Shown here in pieces: positions 21,667 through 21,722 of a stretch of DNA of 21,722 bases. Location of the stretch: positions 1 through 21,722 of the IMG/VR virus record IMGVR_UViG_3300017703_000408; one strand, 5' to 3'. Origin of the DNA: a virus. Made by a program: the position numbers and the translations under genes. The notes below the pieces were generated by a model, which was not told where the DNA came from, ran no database searches, and saw only the letters and a list, made by a program, of their open reading frames with translations. Position 1 is the stretch's first letter. Each line of letters begins with the position of its first letter.

Positions 21667-21722
21667 GACTGGTGCAACGTCACGACAACAATACCCCAAC
21701 GAGCAGCGGCGCGCAACGAAGA

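Noticed and set aside
21588-21722. Minus-strand frame open from the right edge, ending at a TGA that overlaps the terminase GTG
   Set aside because: About 44 codons with no recognisable sequence, running through the DnaA boxes and hairpin. It could be the end of an upstream gene, but the evidence is too weak to call.
21639-21722. Plus-strand AAAGGAGG followed by a GTG at 21672 open to the right edge
   Set aside because: The start lies about 25 bases from the ribosome-like site and only 17 codons are visible.

Overview
This window looks like part of the genome of an uncultured tailed bacteriophage (Caudoviricetes) infecting a bacterium. It is GC-rich and densely packed. Every convincing gene lies on the minus strand, so the module reads from right to left: large terminase, portal, scaffold, major capsid protein, decoration protein, head-tail adaptor, a probable tail nozzle, fibre-like proteins, and the start of a large protein that runs off the left edge. 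No integrase, tRNA, CRISPR array, transposase, lysis enzyme or replication gene is recognisable. The order portal-scaffold-capsid-adaptor-nozzle, with no tail tube, tape measure or sheath gene, resembles the morphogenesis module of short-tailed (podovirus-like) phages; that morphology is an inference.

Right part (21722 to about 17050). A 131-base leader holds two perfect DnaA-box nonamers next to the GTG start of the terminase large subunit. Next come two proteins that both start with twin-arginine (Tat)-like signal sequences. The second is split by a perfect 34-bp tandem duplication that shifts the frame. Then follow an 87-residue protein, a DUF4177-like/helix-turn-helix protein whose start codon appears to be non-canonical, and a 99-residue basic protein.

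Head module (about 17050 to 11400). This holds a P22-like portal, a Lys-rich histone-like protein, a coiled-coil scaffold, an HK97-fold major capsid protein and a probable decoration protein. The non-coding gaps here are short but full of RNA structure: hairpins with UNCG tetraloops lie upstream of scaffold, upstream of capsid and downstream of the decoration gene, and a 10-bp repeat places a UAA stop in each of the three frames.

Left part (11400 to 1). This holds beta-rich fibre or appendage proteins, a head-tail adaptor carrying two inserted beta domains, a 775-residue nozzle-like protein, several small proteins that overlap by a few bases, and two paralogous GT-A-type glycosyltransferase-like proteins about 7.7 kb apart. 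The left edge falls inside a 12-bp minisatellite in the last gene, which may be why the contig ends there. No gap longer than 300 bases lacks a gene. The most notable features are the repeat-split Tat-signal gene, whose fragments share motifs with both the capsid protein and a fibre protein, the lectin-like insertion in the adaptor, and the structured leaders of the head genes.
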